From an uncultured Erythrobacter sp. (GTDB lineage Bacteria; Pseudomonadota; Alphaproteobacteria; Sphingomonadales; Sphingomonadaceae): a DNA stretch of 64,000 nucleotides. The stretch covers positions 62,001-126,000 of the forward strand of contig CANMMR010000007.1 in NCBI GenBank assembly GCA_947499095.1, given 5' to 3'. The notes beneath the pieces are model-generated. The model was given only the letters and a program-made list of their open reading frames with translations, searched no databases and was not told where the DNA came from. Below, in pieces: positions 34,330-43,324 of the stretch; positions within the stretch are counted from its first letter, which is position 1; each line of letters begins with the position of its first letter. The position numbers were made by a program, and so were the translations under genes.

Positions 34330-34343
34330 CGCTATGTTCCTTC

Positions 34344-35957
34344 TCACTCGAAGCTGAAGCCGGGCTTGGCGGCCGGATCGGCCGCGGCGCGACGCGGCTG
34401 GACCGGTGCGGCGCTGGCGGTTGCTGCGCCGTTCGCCGGAGCCTGCGAAATACCTGGCGTGGCCGGCTCGGTGCTTTCCTGCATGGTCGGCATCGGACGC
34501 TTCGCGCCGCTTTCCCCATTGTTTTCCATGTAGCCGAGGATGCTTTCGACCTCGTCCGGAGCGCGGAAGCCATCGGTCGGCAGCACGATGTCGCTCGCGT
34601 TGACCGGCTTAACCAGGTAAGGCGTCACGATGATGACCAGCTCGGTTTCACCCTTCTGATAGCTCTTGGAGCGGAACAGATTGCCGAGGATCGGCAGCTC
34701 CGCCAGGCCCGGGGTCTTCTCCAGGGCGTTCTGCGAGCTGTTCTGCATCAGGCCCGCGATCATGAAGCTCTGGCCGGAGCCGAGTTCGATGGTCGTTTCC
34801 GCACGGCGGGTGGTGAGGGCGGGAACGGTGAACCCGTTCAGCGTCACCGCACCGCGGCTGGAAAGTTCCGACACTTCCGGACGCACGCGCATCGAGATAC
34901 GGCCATTGGCCAGCACGGTCGGCGTGTAGGTCAGGCTGACACCGTAATTCTTGTATTCGACTGTAACAGTGCCGAGACCCTGGCTCTGCGGGATCGGGAA
35001 TTCGCCACCCGCAAGAAACTCTGCCGTTTCGCCCGAAAGGGCGGTCAGGTTCGGTTCCGACAGCGTGGTAACAAGGCCGATTTGCTCGCCCACGTTTAGC
35101 GTTGCGAGCAAATCCAGACCCAATACCGACCCGCCCATCGAGAGGAGACCGGGCAGACTGCCGCGGACCGTTTCATAGGTTGTTCGCGGCGTCACGAACC
35201 GCTGGTTGATATAATCGTAGGGCCGCGGTTCGCTGGTACATGCGAACTGGTAGACCGCGCAGGGATCGAGCGGCACGGTATTTTCGGTCGGTTGGTTGCC
35301 GACGATGTTGCCTGCGCTATTGCTCTGCGCGCCGAACACGAAACCGTTGGACTGGTCGCGCGTGGCGAGATTGCCCTTGATGTCGCGCACCAACGAGCGG
35401 CTGACCTCGGCGAATTTCACTTGCAGGTTCACCTGCAGCGGTGTTGCCGTGCGCAGGCGACTGATCACATTGGCTTCCTCGCCGAGGAAGGCTTCGACGA
35501 GGCGTTGTGCTTCGGCAGCGTCTTCCGGCGCGCCGACCGTACCCGTCAGCAATACGGTGTTCGTGCCGATCGTCGCGACATTGACCTTCGCGGCCGGCAT
35601 GGCCAGCGCCAGCATCTGGTCGATGCTCGAGATGTTCGAACCGACGCGGACGTTGGCGGACCAGACGATGTCGCCGGCCGAGTTGCTGGCGTAGACCGTG
35701 GTCTCGCCGCCGGCTTTGCCGAAGACATAAAGCTGGCGGGTCGATTTGACCTGAACATCGGCGACACTGTCGTCGGCGACGAACACGTTGGCCATGGCAC
35801 CCGGTACGGTGACGAGTTCACCGCGACCGATCGACAGCACGATTTCCGAGCTAGGCCGTGCGACCGACTGGGCGGTGGCGACGTTGGCCGGAATGCTGGC
35901 CACGGGCGCGAGCGCCAGGCTGGCGAGCAGCACTTTGGTAGTGAGACGACGTTTCAT
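34344..35957 (-). CDS. cpaC: Tad pilus outer-membrane secretin CpaC/RcpA
   Basis: CpaC (537 residues) forms the outer-membrane channel for the Flp pilus. ATG 35957 (MKRRLTTKVLLASLALAPV) follows a GGGGG tract. Upstream residues of the longer frame do not look like protein. After the signal peptide come the pilus/secretin N-terminal domain (GELVTVPGAMANVFVADDSV), a BON-like segment with GTVGAPEDAAEAQRL, and the secretin core LSEPNLTALSGETAEFLAGG, GVSLTYTPTV and LAELPILGNLFRSKSYQKGE, ending in TELVIIVTPYLV. The Pro/Ala-rich tail is variable. Two cysteines in DPCAVYQFACTS may form a loop disulfide. Confidence 0.95.
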   Translation of the reverse strand: MKRRLTTKVLLASLALAPVASIPANVATAQSVARPSSEIVLSIGRGELVTVPGAMANVFVADDSVADVQVKSTRQLYVFGKAGGETTVYASNSAGDIVWSANVRVGSNISSIDQMLALAMPAAKVNVATIGTNTVLLTGTVGAPEDAAEAQRLVEAFLGEEANVISRLRTATPLQVNLQVKFAEVSRSLVRDIKGNLATRDQSNGFVFGAQSNSAGNIVGNQPTENTVPLDPCAVYQFACTSEPRPYDYINQRFVTPRTTYETVRGSLPGLLSMGGSVLGLDLLATLNVGEQIGLVTTLSEPNLTALSGETAEFLAGGEFPIPQSQGLGTVTVEYKNYGVSLTYTPTVLANGRISMRVRPEVSELSSRGAVTLNGFTVPALTTRRAETTIELGSGQSFMIAGLMQNSSQNALEKTPGLAELPILGNLFRSKSYQKGETELVIIVTPYLVKPVNASDIVLPTDGFRAPDEVESILGYMENNGESGAKRPMPTMQESTEPATPGISQAPANGAATASAAPVQPRRAAADPAAKPGFSFE

Positions 35958-36001
35958 GGAATTGCCCCCTGAATGGCTTCCTGTCTTGGTGTCGCGGCCG
36001 G

Positions 36002-37156
36002 TCATCGAACTGGCTTCGAAGTGGTCGGCGCCGGCATGCCTTGGCCAACGGTGCCAGCCTGCGCCTTGATGGCGGTCTCCATCATCTTCTCGAAGACGGA
36101 AGCTTCGCGCATCGCGGGCGTGGTGACCGAACCGTTCTTGCCGATCGGCACGACTTCGGTTTCCTTGCCGCGCGTCACGTTGACGGTCGGGCCGGTGTGC
36201 TTGACTTCGCGTCCACCAAAGAGGTCGGCCGGGTTGAAGTCTGCGGTACTGCCGCCGCCGCCCTTGTTGGATGATCCGACCGGGCGGACGCTGCGGCGCT
36301 GGAAGCGCGAGACGTCGCCGCCGGTCACGAAGGTGCCCTTGGCGTCGTCGGGACGGGCCATGGCTTCGCGCAGCAGCTTTTCTTCTTCTTCCGGCGTAGC
36401 GTCGTCCGGAATGGTCACATCGCCCTTCGCCAGCGCCATTTCGAGTTCGCTCTGGTTGTCGGCAAGCGAACGCAGCGACAGGCTGAGCGTACCGATGGTC
36501 TGCGCCACGGCGATCTTTTCGGCGATTACCGGCGTCACTTCCAGCGTAACGGCGCGGAAAGGCTTGACGATGGTAGACCCGTCTTCGGCCTTTTCGGACA
36601 CGGTCGACTGGTCGGTGGCGAGAACACGAAGGTTACGAAGTATGGTTTCCGAGGCACGCATTTCTGTGTCCTCGTCGCCCTTGATCGTCTGGGTCAGAAC
36701 CATGTCCACCCGGTCGCCCGGGAAGACGAAGCCGGCCACGCCCGACTGGGCCGACACCGGAACGGTGATGGCGCGCATGCCGGGAGCGAGGGCTGCAGCC
36801 AGGAAGCCGCGATCGCCCGGTGCGACAAGCGCACCCTGGGTCACCGGTTCGCCCGCCGTGATCGGGTGGCGGACCACCGTGCCGAGCAGCTTGGACATAT
36901 CCGCTTCGCCATCGAGGAAATAGGCGTTCTGCACCAGCTCTTCCGGCCATAGCTGGAAGTTGATCGCATCTGCGGTGATGATCGTGCCCACCGGCAGCGC
37001 ACGCTGCGCGACGAGAACCTTGGGTCCGGTCGCTTCGACCTGCGCGGCTTCTGCTTGCGGTGCAGAGGCACCTGCAAACATGCTCCGAGCAACCAGTGCC
37101 GTACCGATCGCAACGATCAGTGCGCCTACCAGCAGAACCAGCTTCTTCCTGTCCAT
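36002..37156 (-). CDS. cpaB: Tad pilus assembly protein CpaB/RcpC
   Basis: CpaB (384 residues) is a periplasmic, membrane-anchored assembly protein. An N-terminal helix (residues 5-27) is followed by a SAF domain (LVAQRALPVGTIITADAINF, VRHPITAGEPV) and the RcpC domain with AALAPGMRAITVPVSAQSGV and FPGDRVDMVLT. The C-terminal third is low-complexity and charged (ATPEEEEKLLREAMARPDD, then a Gly-rich stretch), longer than in many homologues. GAGGGGG precedes ATG 37156. It lies between cpaA and cpaC on the minus strand. Confidence 0.94.
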   Translation of the reverse strand: MDRKKLVLLVGALIVAIGTALVARSMFAGASAPQAEAAQVEATGPKVLVAQRALPVGTIITADAINFQLWPEELVQNAYFLDGEADMSKLLGTVVRHPITAGEPVTQGALVAPGDRGFLAAALAPGMRAITVPVSAQSGVAGFVFPGDRVDMVLTQTIKGDEDTEMRASETILRNLRVLATDQSTVSEKAEDGSTIVKPFRAVTLEVTPVIAEKIAVAQTIGTLSLSLRSLADNQSELEMALAKGDVTIPDDATPEEEEKLLREAMARPDDAKGTFVTGGDVSRFQRRSVRPVGSSNKGGGGSTADFNPADLFGGREVKHTGPTVNVTRGKETEVVPIGKNGSVTTPAMREASVFEKMMETAIKAQAGTVGQGMPAPTTSKPVR

Positions 37157-37248
37157 GGCTATCTAGCCCCCTCGTATGGCCCGCGTGAAAAATGGTGCGG
37201 GCAGGTATGGTTTCTTCGCTTACGGGCGAATTGGTTAAGATCGGGTTT

Positions 37249-37740
37249 TCACAGCATTCCCGAAGCGCCAGGCACCTGGCCCAGCTGTTCGGTACCGAGC
37301 ACCCACAGGCCGGCGATGGCGATCGCCAGCCCGTAAGGAATTGCGATGCGGTCCTTGCGGCGGCGCATGATGTGCGCCGCGCCGAAGACGACGGTCAGCA
37401 CCCCGCCGACGATCGCCATGATGACCACCAGCTTGAGAAACGGCATCGGCGCAATCCACAGCGCGAGCGCGGTGAGCAGCTTGACGTCGCCGCCGCCCAT
37501 CTGGCGGATCGCGAACAGGCCGCAGCAGATCGCAAAGACGAGCGCGGCAAAGCCGATCTGCCATGCGACACCCGGCCACAGCGTCAGCCCGCTCGCCCAC
37601 CACCACAGTGGCGCGCCGAGCGCGATCGCGGCATTGAGCTTGTTGCCGATGGTGCGGCTCTTGAGGTCGGTGACCGCTGCAATAAGCAGTGCGATTGCCA
37701 ATCCGCCGAGCAATACGTAGGTGATTTCGATACCGGCCAT
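37249..37740 (-). CDS. cpaA: prepilin peptidase CpaA/TadV
   Basis: A 163-residue minimal A24 aspartic prepilin peptidase that removes the leader of the Flp pilin. ATG 37740 (MAGIEITYVLL) follows GGGGAC. The two catalytic aspartates are in place: Asp25 in VTDLKSRTIGN and Asp85 in MGGGDVKLL. About six membrane helices account for the rest, and there is no methyltransferase domain, as usual for the TadV type. It is the first visible gene of the Tad operon, 92 bases before cpaB. Confidence 0.92.
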   Translation of the reverse strand: MAGIEITYVLLGGLAIALLIAAVTDLKSRTIGNKLNAAIALGAPLWWWASGLTLWPGVAWQIGFAALVFAICCGLFAIRQMGGGDVKLLTALALWIAPMPFLKLVVIMAIVGGVLTVVFGAAHIMRRRKDRIAIPYGLAIAIAGLWVLGTEQLGQVPGASGML

Positions 37741-37833
37741 GATGTCCCCGAAAGTCCGTTCGGTGCCGGTGGTACAGATCATGACTTACCAAACAGTAAC
37801 CATAGCGAGGACGCGCATATCTTGGACCAGGCC

Positions 37834-38784
37834 ATGACCCCGGCGATCGATCGACGCTCCATCCCCGCAGATGCCACTGAAACGCTCTGGAGCGCTCCCG
37901 ATGGCCATACCCTTCGCCGGATCGACTGGCCCGGCAGGGAGCCTGCCCGCGGTTCGATCCTGTTCCTTCCCGGTCGCGGCGATTTCTACGAGAAATATCT
38001 CGAGACCCTGGAGGAATGGCACCGGGCCGGCTGGTGCGTGACGGCAGCGGACTGGCGCGGCCAGGCCGGGTCTGGCCGGCTGGGTGATGACGAAGTCACC
38101 GGACATATCGACGATTTCGGCGACTGGGTGGCCGATCTGGCGGCTCTCTGGACCGCGTGGAAAGCCGAGACGCCCGGACCCCATGTTGTCGCGGGTCATT
38201 CGATGGGTGGGCATCTCGTGATGCGTGCGCTGGTCGAGCAGGTTGTCGATCCCGAAGCCGTAGTCCTGAGCGCGCCGATGCTCGGCATGGCGGGGCCGCC
38301 GCTTCCGCTGCCCATGCTGCAGGGAGTCGCGAAATTGATGACGTTGCTGGGCAAACCCACGCGCCCGGCATGGAAATGGAGCGAGAAGCCGGGAGAAATA
38401 CCTGCGCGGCGGCGCGACCTGCTGAGCCACGACGCCCAGCGCTATGCCGACGAACTGTGGTGGCGCGAGCAGCGGCCCGAACTGGTGATGGGGCCGGGCA
38501 GCTGGGGCTGGGTCGAGCGGGCCTACGCCTCGACCCGCGTGCTGGAACAAAAGGGCGCTATGGAAGCCGTCGAGGTTCCGGTGCTGATCGTCTCGACGTC
38601 GAACGATAAGCTGGTCAGCCACCCGGCGGCTGTGCGGGCGAGCGAGCGGCTGCCCAAGGGGGAACTGGTCGCATTCGGGCCGGAAGCGCATCACGAGATC
38701 CTGCGCGAGACCGATGGAGTCCGGAACCGCGCAATGGATGCGATCGAGCAGTTTCTCGACAGGGTCGCACCGCAAACATCGTGA
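37834..38784 (+). CDS. alpha/beta hydrolase, lysophospholipase / monoacylglycerol-lipase-like
   Basis: A 316-residue serine hydrolase. The fold is clear: oxyanion segment ILFLPGRGDFYEKY, DWRGQAGSGR, nucleophile elbow VVAGHSMGGHLVMRAL, LIVSTSNDKLVSHP for the Asp region and GPEAHHEIL for the catalytic His. The DWRGQAGSGR and HSMGGHL pattern resembles bacterial PldB-type lysophospholipases. The start at ATG 37834 is a choice, since the ribosome site is weak and TTG 37822 is possible. Its stop overlaps the GTG of the next gene (GTGA), so the two are coupled. It is divergent from the Tad operon. Confidence 0.88.
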   Translation: MTPAIDRRSIPADATETLWSAPDGHTLRRIDWPGREPARGSILFLPGRGDFYEKYLETLEEWHRAGWCVTAADWRGQAGSGRLGDDEVTGHIDDFGDWVADLAALWTAWKAETPGPHVVAGHSMGGHLVMRALVEQVVDPEAVVLSAPMLGMAGPPLPLPMLQGVAKLMTLLGKPTRPAWKWSEKPGEIPARRRDLLSHDAQRYADELWWREQRPELVMGPGSWGWVERAYASTRVLEQKGAMEAVEVPVLIVSTSNDKLVSHPAAVRASERLPKGELVAFGPEAHHEILRETDGVRNRAMDAIEQFLDRVAPQTS

Positions 38785-39878
38785 ACACTTTCGATTTCGC
38801 CATCGTCGGTGCCGGTATCGCCGGGGCCAGCCTTGCAGCCGAACTGTGCGCGACCGGTGCGTCCGTCCTGGTGCTGGAGGCGGAAGATCGGCCGGGATAC
38901 CATTCGACCGGCCGCTCGGCCGCGTTCTGGGAGGAATGCTATGGCGGGCCGGACATCGTTCCGCTCACGCTCGCATCGGGACGATATTTGCGCGAGGGCG
39001 GCTTTCTGACGCAGCGCGGCGCGCTTTATATCGGGCGCGATATCGATACGCATGCCATCGACCGCTTCGAACAGCGTTTTGATGGGACAGGTGTGACGAT
39101 ACAGCAGCTCGACCGGCAAGCGCTGGAACAGCGGCTGCCCGGCCTGTGCCCGGACTGGACCCGCGCGATCTGGGAGCCTGCCTGTGCCGACATCGACGTT
39201 GGCGCGCTGCATCATCATTATTTGGCAAAGGCGAAGCGCGGAGGCGTCGAGCTAGTCTGCCGGGCCCGGATCATCGACGCGTCCCGCCGGAATGGCCATT
39301 GGGCTCTGACGAGCGCAGCAGGCGAAAGCTGGACAGCCGAAGCGCTCGTCAATGCTGCCGGCGCCTGGGCGGACGAGTTCGCGCAACTGGTAGGCGCGCG
39401 CCCGGTCGGGATCCAGCCGCTGCGGCGGACGGTGGTGCAGCTACGGGTCGCGCCGCAGGTCCCGCCCGATCTCCCGCTCGTGCTCGACATCGGCGGCGGA
39501 TTCTATTTCAAGCCCGAATCGGGCCGGGTCTGGCTGAGCCCGCATGACGAAGAACCGAGCGAGCCTTGCGATGCGGCGCCCGAAGAACTGGCAGTGGCGC
39601 AGGCTATCGATCGCTTCCAGAGCGTCGTGGAGTGGGAAGTCGAGGCGGTCGAGCGCAAATGGGCCGGCCTGCGCAGCTTCGCGCCCGACCGGCGACCGGT
39701 CTACGGCTGGGATGCCGACGTCGAAGGTTTCGGCTGGTTCGCGGGCCAGGGCGGCTTCGGCATCCAGACCTCGCCCGCCGCCGCCAAGCTGGCGGCGCAA
39801 GTCTTCACCGGGGCGTCCGGCGACGATCTGACAGCAGGGATCGATCGGTCGCCATATCTTGCGTCACGCTTCGGGTAG
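38781..39878 (+). CDS. FAD-dependent D-amino-acid dehydrogenase-like oxidoreductase
   Basis: A 365-residue flavoprotein of the DAO family. The N-terminal FAD motif is FAIVGAGIAGASLAAEL, then LEAEDRPGYHSTGRSAAFW, which closely recalls the D-arginine dehydrogenase DauA. VNAAGAWADEFAQ and WAGLRSFAPDRRPVYGWD, plus a C-terminal GQGGFGIQTSPAAA, complete the FAD and substrate sites. It probably oxidises a D-amino acid or related amine and feeds electrons to the respiratory chain or O2. The GTG start at 38781 overlaps the upstream stop. Confidence 0.9.
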   Translation: MNTFDFAIVGAGIAGASLAAELCATGASVLVLEAEDRPGYHSTGRSAAFWEECYGGPDIVPLTLASGRYLREGGFLTQRGALYIGRDIDTHAIDRFEQRFDGTGVTIQQLDRQALEQRLPGLCPDWTRAIWEPACADIDVGALHHHYLAKAKRGGVELVCRARIIDASRRNGHWALTSAAGESWTAEALVNAAGAWADEFAQLVGARPVGIQPLRRTVVQLRVAPQVPPDLPLVLDIGGGFYFKPESGRVWLSPHDEEPSEPCDAAPEELAVAQAIDRFQSVVEWEVEAVERKWAGLRSFAPDRRPVYGWDADVEGFGWFAGQGGFGIQTSPAAAKLAAQVFTGASGDDLTAGIDRSPYLASRFG

Positions 39879-39945
39879 CCAAGCGGGCAACATTTGTTAG
39901 GTTTGCCGCGCCGAATCCAATCGCAACCACGGGAGACGCGAATTC

Positions 39946-40122
39946 ATGGCTCATCATTTCGAAATCTATAAGGACAAGGCAGGCGAGTACCGCGTGCGCT
40001 TCAAATACAATTCGGAAATGATGTTTTCGACCGAGGGCTACAGCTCCAAGGCGAGCGCGCAGAATGCGATCGATTCGATCAAGAAAAACGGCCCGGGTGC
40101 CGAGGTGAAGGACAACAGCTAA
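39946..40122 (+). CDS. YegP-family (DUF1508) small protein
   Basis: A 58-residue gene that is easy to miss for its length. It starts with ATG 39946, behind GGGAGA, and reads MAHHFEIYKDKAGEYRVRFK, then a single DUF1508 unit with SEMMFSTEGYSSKASAQNAI and DSIKKNGPGAEV. E. coli YegP holds two such units in tandem and this protein holds one. The function of the family is unknown. It ends six bases before the convergent rnhA stop and carries its own upstream non-coding leader of about 65 bases. Confidence 0.9.
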   Translation: MAHHFEIYKDKAGEYRVRFKYNSEMMFSTEGYSSKASAQNAIDSIKKNGPGAEVKDNS

Positions 40123-40128
40123 GCTGTG

Positions 40129-40575
40129 TCAGGCTCCGCCAGCGGCGATGGCATCGGCCGCGTCGCTGGCGAGCTGGTCCACCCGTTCGTTCTCAGGGTG
40201 ACCGCTATGCCCCTTGATCCAATGCCAGTGTACGGAGTGACGCGCGGTAAGCTCGATCAGATCGTGCCATAGCTCGGCATTGCGGACCGGTTTCTTGCTG
40301 GCATTCACCCAGCCGCGCTTCTTCCAGCCGTGCACCCATTTGGTGATGCCGTCGATGAGGTACTTGCTGTCGGTGTAAAGCTCGACCTCGCAGGGCTCGA
40401 TCAGGGCAGAGAGCGCGCGGATCGCGGCGGTCATCTCCATACGGTTGTTGGTTGTCTCCGGCTCGCCGCCGGACAGTTCCTTCTCATGACGTCCCATGCG
40501 CAGCAGCGCGCCCCAGCCGCCGGGGCCGGGATTGCCCTTGCAGGCACCATCGGTGAATATCTCGACTTTCTTCAT
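40129..40575 (-). CDS. rnhA: ribonuclease HI
   Basis: RNase HI (148 residues) cuts RNA in RNA:DNA hybrids, removing primers and R-loops. The metal-binding acidic set is intact and offset by one from E. coli numbering: Asp9 ([12 protein letters not shown]), Glu47 (NNRMEMTAA), Asp69 (YTDSKYL) and Asp133 (ERVDQLA), with catalytic-loop His123 in [10 protein letters not shown]. The basic handle region [15 protein letters not shown] is present. ATG 40575 overlaps the thrB stop by four bases, so the gene is coupled to thrB. A longer frame to 41091 is not real. Confidence 0.97.
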   Translation of the reverse strand: MKKVEIFTDGACKGNPGPGGWGALLRMGRHEKELSGGEPETTNNRMEMTAAIRALSALIEPCEVELYTDSKYLIDGITKWVHGWKKRGWVNASKKPVRNAELWHDLIELTARHSVHWHWIKGHSGHPENERVDQLASDAADAIAAGGA

Positions 40576-41546
40576 GCGAAGAGCGCTGTGCCATGCTCGC
40601 GGTAAAAATCCAGTCGCGCGGCGAAATCCATCGGGTCCTTGCGAACTACGAGCGCGTCTGCGGGGGTGTTCACCCAGTCGTAGGCGCGCGACGAAATAAA
40701 GCGCATGCAGGCCCCTCGGGCCAGCACGGGAAGCGCCGCCTTCTCGGCGTCCGACAGTCTCCGCCCGGTAGCGTAGCCTGCGAGCAGCGCATCGCTGATT
40801 TCCGGGCGGAAACGCTTTCCCCGATCCTCGAATGACCAAGCCGCATGCGTCACCGCGAGGTCGTAGGCGAAGAAATCCTCGGCTGCGAAATAGAAGTCGA
40901 TCAGGCCGCTGACCCGGTCGCCCAACATCAGAACATTGTCGGGAAACAGGTCGCAGTGGACGACGTCTCGCGGCAGCCCCTCGGGCCAATGGGCATTGAG
41001 GTATTCCAGCTCGGAAAAGGCGAGGTCGGGCAATGCAGAATCGATGTCTGCCAGACCCTCCTTGCCACAGTCCGCCAACAACCGCCGCCATTCGGCGAGG
41101 CCCATGGACTGCGCCAGCGACTTGTCGAAGTCACCTACCGCACGGTGCAACTGTGCGAGGGCTGCTCCCACCGCCTTGGCCTGCGCCGGTGTAGGCCGGT
41201 CGACCGATACGCCGGGCAGGAATTCGATCAGCGCCACCGCCTTGTCGCCGATCGTGCGATAGGCTGCGCCAGTCCGGTCGTGGATGGTGCGCGGGACGGG
41301 GCAATTCTTGGCCGAAAGATGATCGAGCAGGCCGAGATAGAAGGGCAGCTGCGCGGTATCGATGCGATATTCATACATCGTCAGGATGAAGCGAGCGCCG
41401 GTGCCATCCGCGCCAGTCGTCTCGATCAGCCAGTTCGAGTTCGACACGCCCTCGGCGATCCCCTTGGCGGAAACCAGTTCGCCGACATCGTAGGCCGCGA
41501 TAAGCTCCGCCAGATCCTCCGCGCCGAGGTGGGTGTAGACCGCCAC
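40572..41546 (-). CDS. thrB: homoserine kinase
   Basis: The 324-residue enzyme phosphorylates homoserine on the way to threonine. It belongs to the APH-like kinase type used by many alphaproteobacteria, not the GHMP type. [17 protein letters not shown] is the N-terminal lobe, [17 protein letters not shown] the catalytic loop (Asp, with Asn as metal ligand) and [19 protein letters not shown] the following metal motif. The start is GTG 41546, directly after the ispH stop codon. It forms a compact operon ispH-thrB-rnhA. Confidence 0.95.
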   Translation of the reverse strand: MAVYTHLGAEDLAELIAAYDVGELVSAKGIAEGVSNSNWLIETTGADGTGARFILTMYEYRIDTAQLPFYLGLLDHLSAKNCPVPRTIHDRTGAAYRTIGDKAVALIEFLPGVSVDRPTPAQAKAVGAALAQLHRAVGDFDKSLAQSMGLAEWRRLLADCGKEGLADIDSALPDLAFSELEYLNAHWPEGLPRDVVHCDLFPDNVLMLGDRVSGLIDFYFAAEDFFAYDLAVTHAAWSFEDRGKRFRPEISDALLAGYATGRRLSDAEKAALPVLARGACMRFISSRAYDWVNTPADALVVRKDPMDFAARLDFYREHGTALFA

Positions 41547-42530
41547 CTAGTCGGTCAGCTGGCGCGGCAGCTTGAAGATCATGTTTTCCTCGGCAGTCAT
41601 GATCGTTTCTTCGCTCACGGCGCGCCATTCGGACAGGCGATCGACGACTTCGCGAACCAGCTTCTCGGGAGCCGAGGCTCCTGCGGTCAGGCCGAGCGTG
41701 CCGACGCCTTCCAGCCAGCTCGGATCGATCTCGTCCGCACGCTGGATCAACCGCGCGTCCGTGCCGAGCCTTTCGGACACTTCAACGAGTCGCAAGGAAT
41801 TGGAGGAATTCGGGGCTCCGATAACCAGCACCAGGTCACTGGCCGGGGCGATCTTCTTGACCGCCGCCTGCCGGTTGCTGGTGGCGTAGCAAATGTCTTC
41901 CGCCTTGGGTCCGACAATCTGCGGATAGCGTTCCCGCAATGCCTCCACCAGTTCGCGCGTGTCATCGACCGACAGCGTTGTTTGCGTCAGGAAAGAAAGC
42001 TTGTCGTCGCGCGTGAAGGGAAGTTTCGCGACGTCCTCGACCGTCTCGACCAGCGTAATCTGGCCTTCGGGCACCTGACCCATCGTGCCGATGACTTCCG
42101 GATGGCCTTCATGACCGATGAAAAGGATGTGCTGGCCCTTTTCGATCTGGCGTTCGGCCTGGCGGTGCACCTTGCTCACCAAAGGGCAGGTCGCATCGAC
42201 ATACATCATGTTCCGCCGCTCGGCCTCTGCCGGGACCGACTTCGGCACCCCGTGCGCGCTGAAGACCACAGGTGCGTCGGTCGGCACCTCGTCCAGTTCC
42301 TCGACGAAGATCGCGCCCTTGGCCTTGAGGCTCTCGACGACATAGCGATTGTGGACGATCTCGTGCCGGACATAGACTGGTGCGCCGTATTTCTCGAGCG
42401 CGCGCTCGACGATCTCGATCGCGCGATCGACTCCGGCGCAGAAACCGCGCGGGGCGGCGATCAGAAGCTGGAGCGGCAGGCGCAGATCGCTGCTTGGTGC
42501 CGCATCGGTGGATTGAAAGGGGGCGTTCAT
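41547..42530 (-). CDS. ispH: 4-hydroxy-3-methylbut-2-enyl diphosphate reductase
   Basis: IspH (327 residues) makes IPP and DMAPP in the last step of the MEP isoprenoid pathway, using a [4Fe-4S] cluster. The three ligands are Cys31 ([12 protein letters not shown]), Cys115 ([12 protein letters not shown]) and Cys214 ([11 protein letters not shown]). [10 protein letters not shown] and [10 protein letters not shown] carry the conserved substrate-site histidines. An N-terminal extension of about 20 polar residues precedes the core. GAGGGC precedes ATG 42530. It is the first gene of the ispH-thrB-rnhA run and is divergent from a lipoprotein gene. Confidence 0.97.
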   Translation of the reverse strand: MNAPFQSTDAAPSSDLRLPLQLLIAAPRGFCAGVDRAIEIVERALEKYGAPVYVRHEIVHNRYVVESLKAKGAIFVEELDEVPTDAPVVFSAHGVPKSVPAEAERRNMMYVDATCPLVSKVHRQAERQIEKGQHILFIGHEGHPEVIGTMGQVPEGQITLVETVEDVAKLPFTRDDKLSFLTQTTLSVDDTRELVEALRERYPQIVGPKAEDICYATSNRQAAVKKIAPASDLVLVIGAPNSSNSLRLVEVSERLGTDARLIQRADEIDPSWLEGVGTLGLTAGASAPEKLVREVVDRLSEWRAVSEETIMTAEENMIFKLPRQLTD

Positions 42531-42628
42531 GTGCTGCCCTCTAGCGCTTTCGTCGCACGCAAGCTAGGGCGTCCTCGCGTCCCGCACGGCGGGCCGAGTT
42601 CGAATTTCGACAAGGGAATACAAGCCGC

Positions 42629-43279
42629 ATGACCAGCCGCAATCGCCTCCTCTCCGTGCTCGCTGTCGGACTGGCGCTCGCCGGATGCAGCCGCGAAGGC
42701 GAATTGGTGATCAACGAAGGCGTCGGTATCCAGGCGGTCCGCACTGCCTGCCCGGCGGTCGGCATTCCCGATTACACCGGCGATATCACGACGTTCCGCG
42801 CGCCAGGTTCGACTACGCTGGCCGACCTCGACGTTACGGCCGCGATCACCAATCTGCGCTCCACCTGCGACGAAGGTGCGGAGCGCGTCTATACGCAGGC
42901 GACCTTCGACGTGCTTGCCCGCCGCGCCGATACGCGCGGTGCGCGCACCGTGACGCTGCCCTACTTCTCCACCGTGCTGCGCGGCGGCTCGCAGGTGGTT
43001 ACCAAACGGGTCGGACAGGTCACCCTGCAATTCGCCGATGGTCAGGAGCGCGCCTCCGCCAGTGGGCGGGCCGGTGCCTATGTGAACCGCGCCGATGCAA
43101 CGCTCCCCGCCGATATCCGCGAGCAGATCACCCGCAAGCGCAAGGCGGGCGATCCCGATGCGGCGCTCGACCCGCTGGCCGATCCGGCGGTGCGTGCGGC
43201 CCTTCAGCGGGCGACGTTCGAACTGCTGGTCGGCTTCCAGCTGTCGCAGGATCAGCTGCGCTACAACGCCACGCGCTAA
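42629..43279 (+). CDS. conserved hypothetical lipoprotein
   Basis: A 216-residue protein with a lipoprotein signal ending LALAGC (Cys20). The mature part has two more cysteines (VRTACPAVG, RSTCDEGAE), a beta-rich middle (TVTLPYFSTVLRGGSQVVTK) and a Lys/Arg-rich helical end (REQITRKRKAGDPDAAL). It reads like a conserved sphingomonad envelope protein, and I know no function. It lies 45 bases before argS on the same strand, so it may share that transcript. Confidence 0.82.
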   Translation: MTSRNRLLSVLAVGLALAGCSREGELVINEGVGIQAVRTACPAVGIPDYTGDITTFRAPGSTTLADLDVTAAITNLRSTCDEGAERVYTQATFDVLARRADTRGARTVTLPYFSTVLRGGSQVVTKRVGQVTLQFADGQERASASGRAGAYVNRADATLPADIREQITRKRKAGDPDAALDPLADPAVRAALQRATFELLVGFQLSQDQLRYNATR

Positions 43280-43324
43280 GCGCTGCTCTCTTGCGAATCT
43301 GGCCCAATGGGCTAGGCGCGCGCC

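Noticed and set aside
40576-41091. long N-terminal extension of rnhA
   Set aside because: The upstream in-frame part lies wholly inside thrB and is Arg-rich without RNase H similarity. ATG 40575 gives exact active-site spacing.
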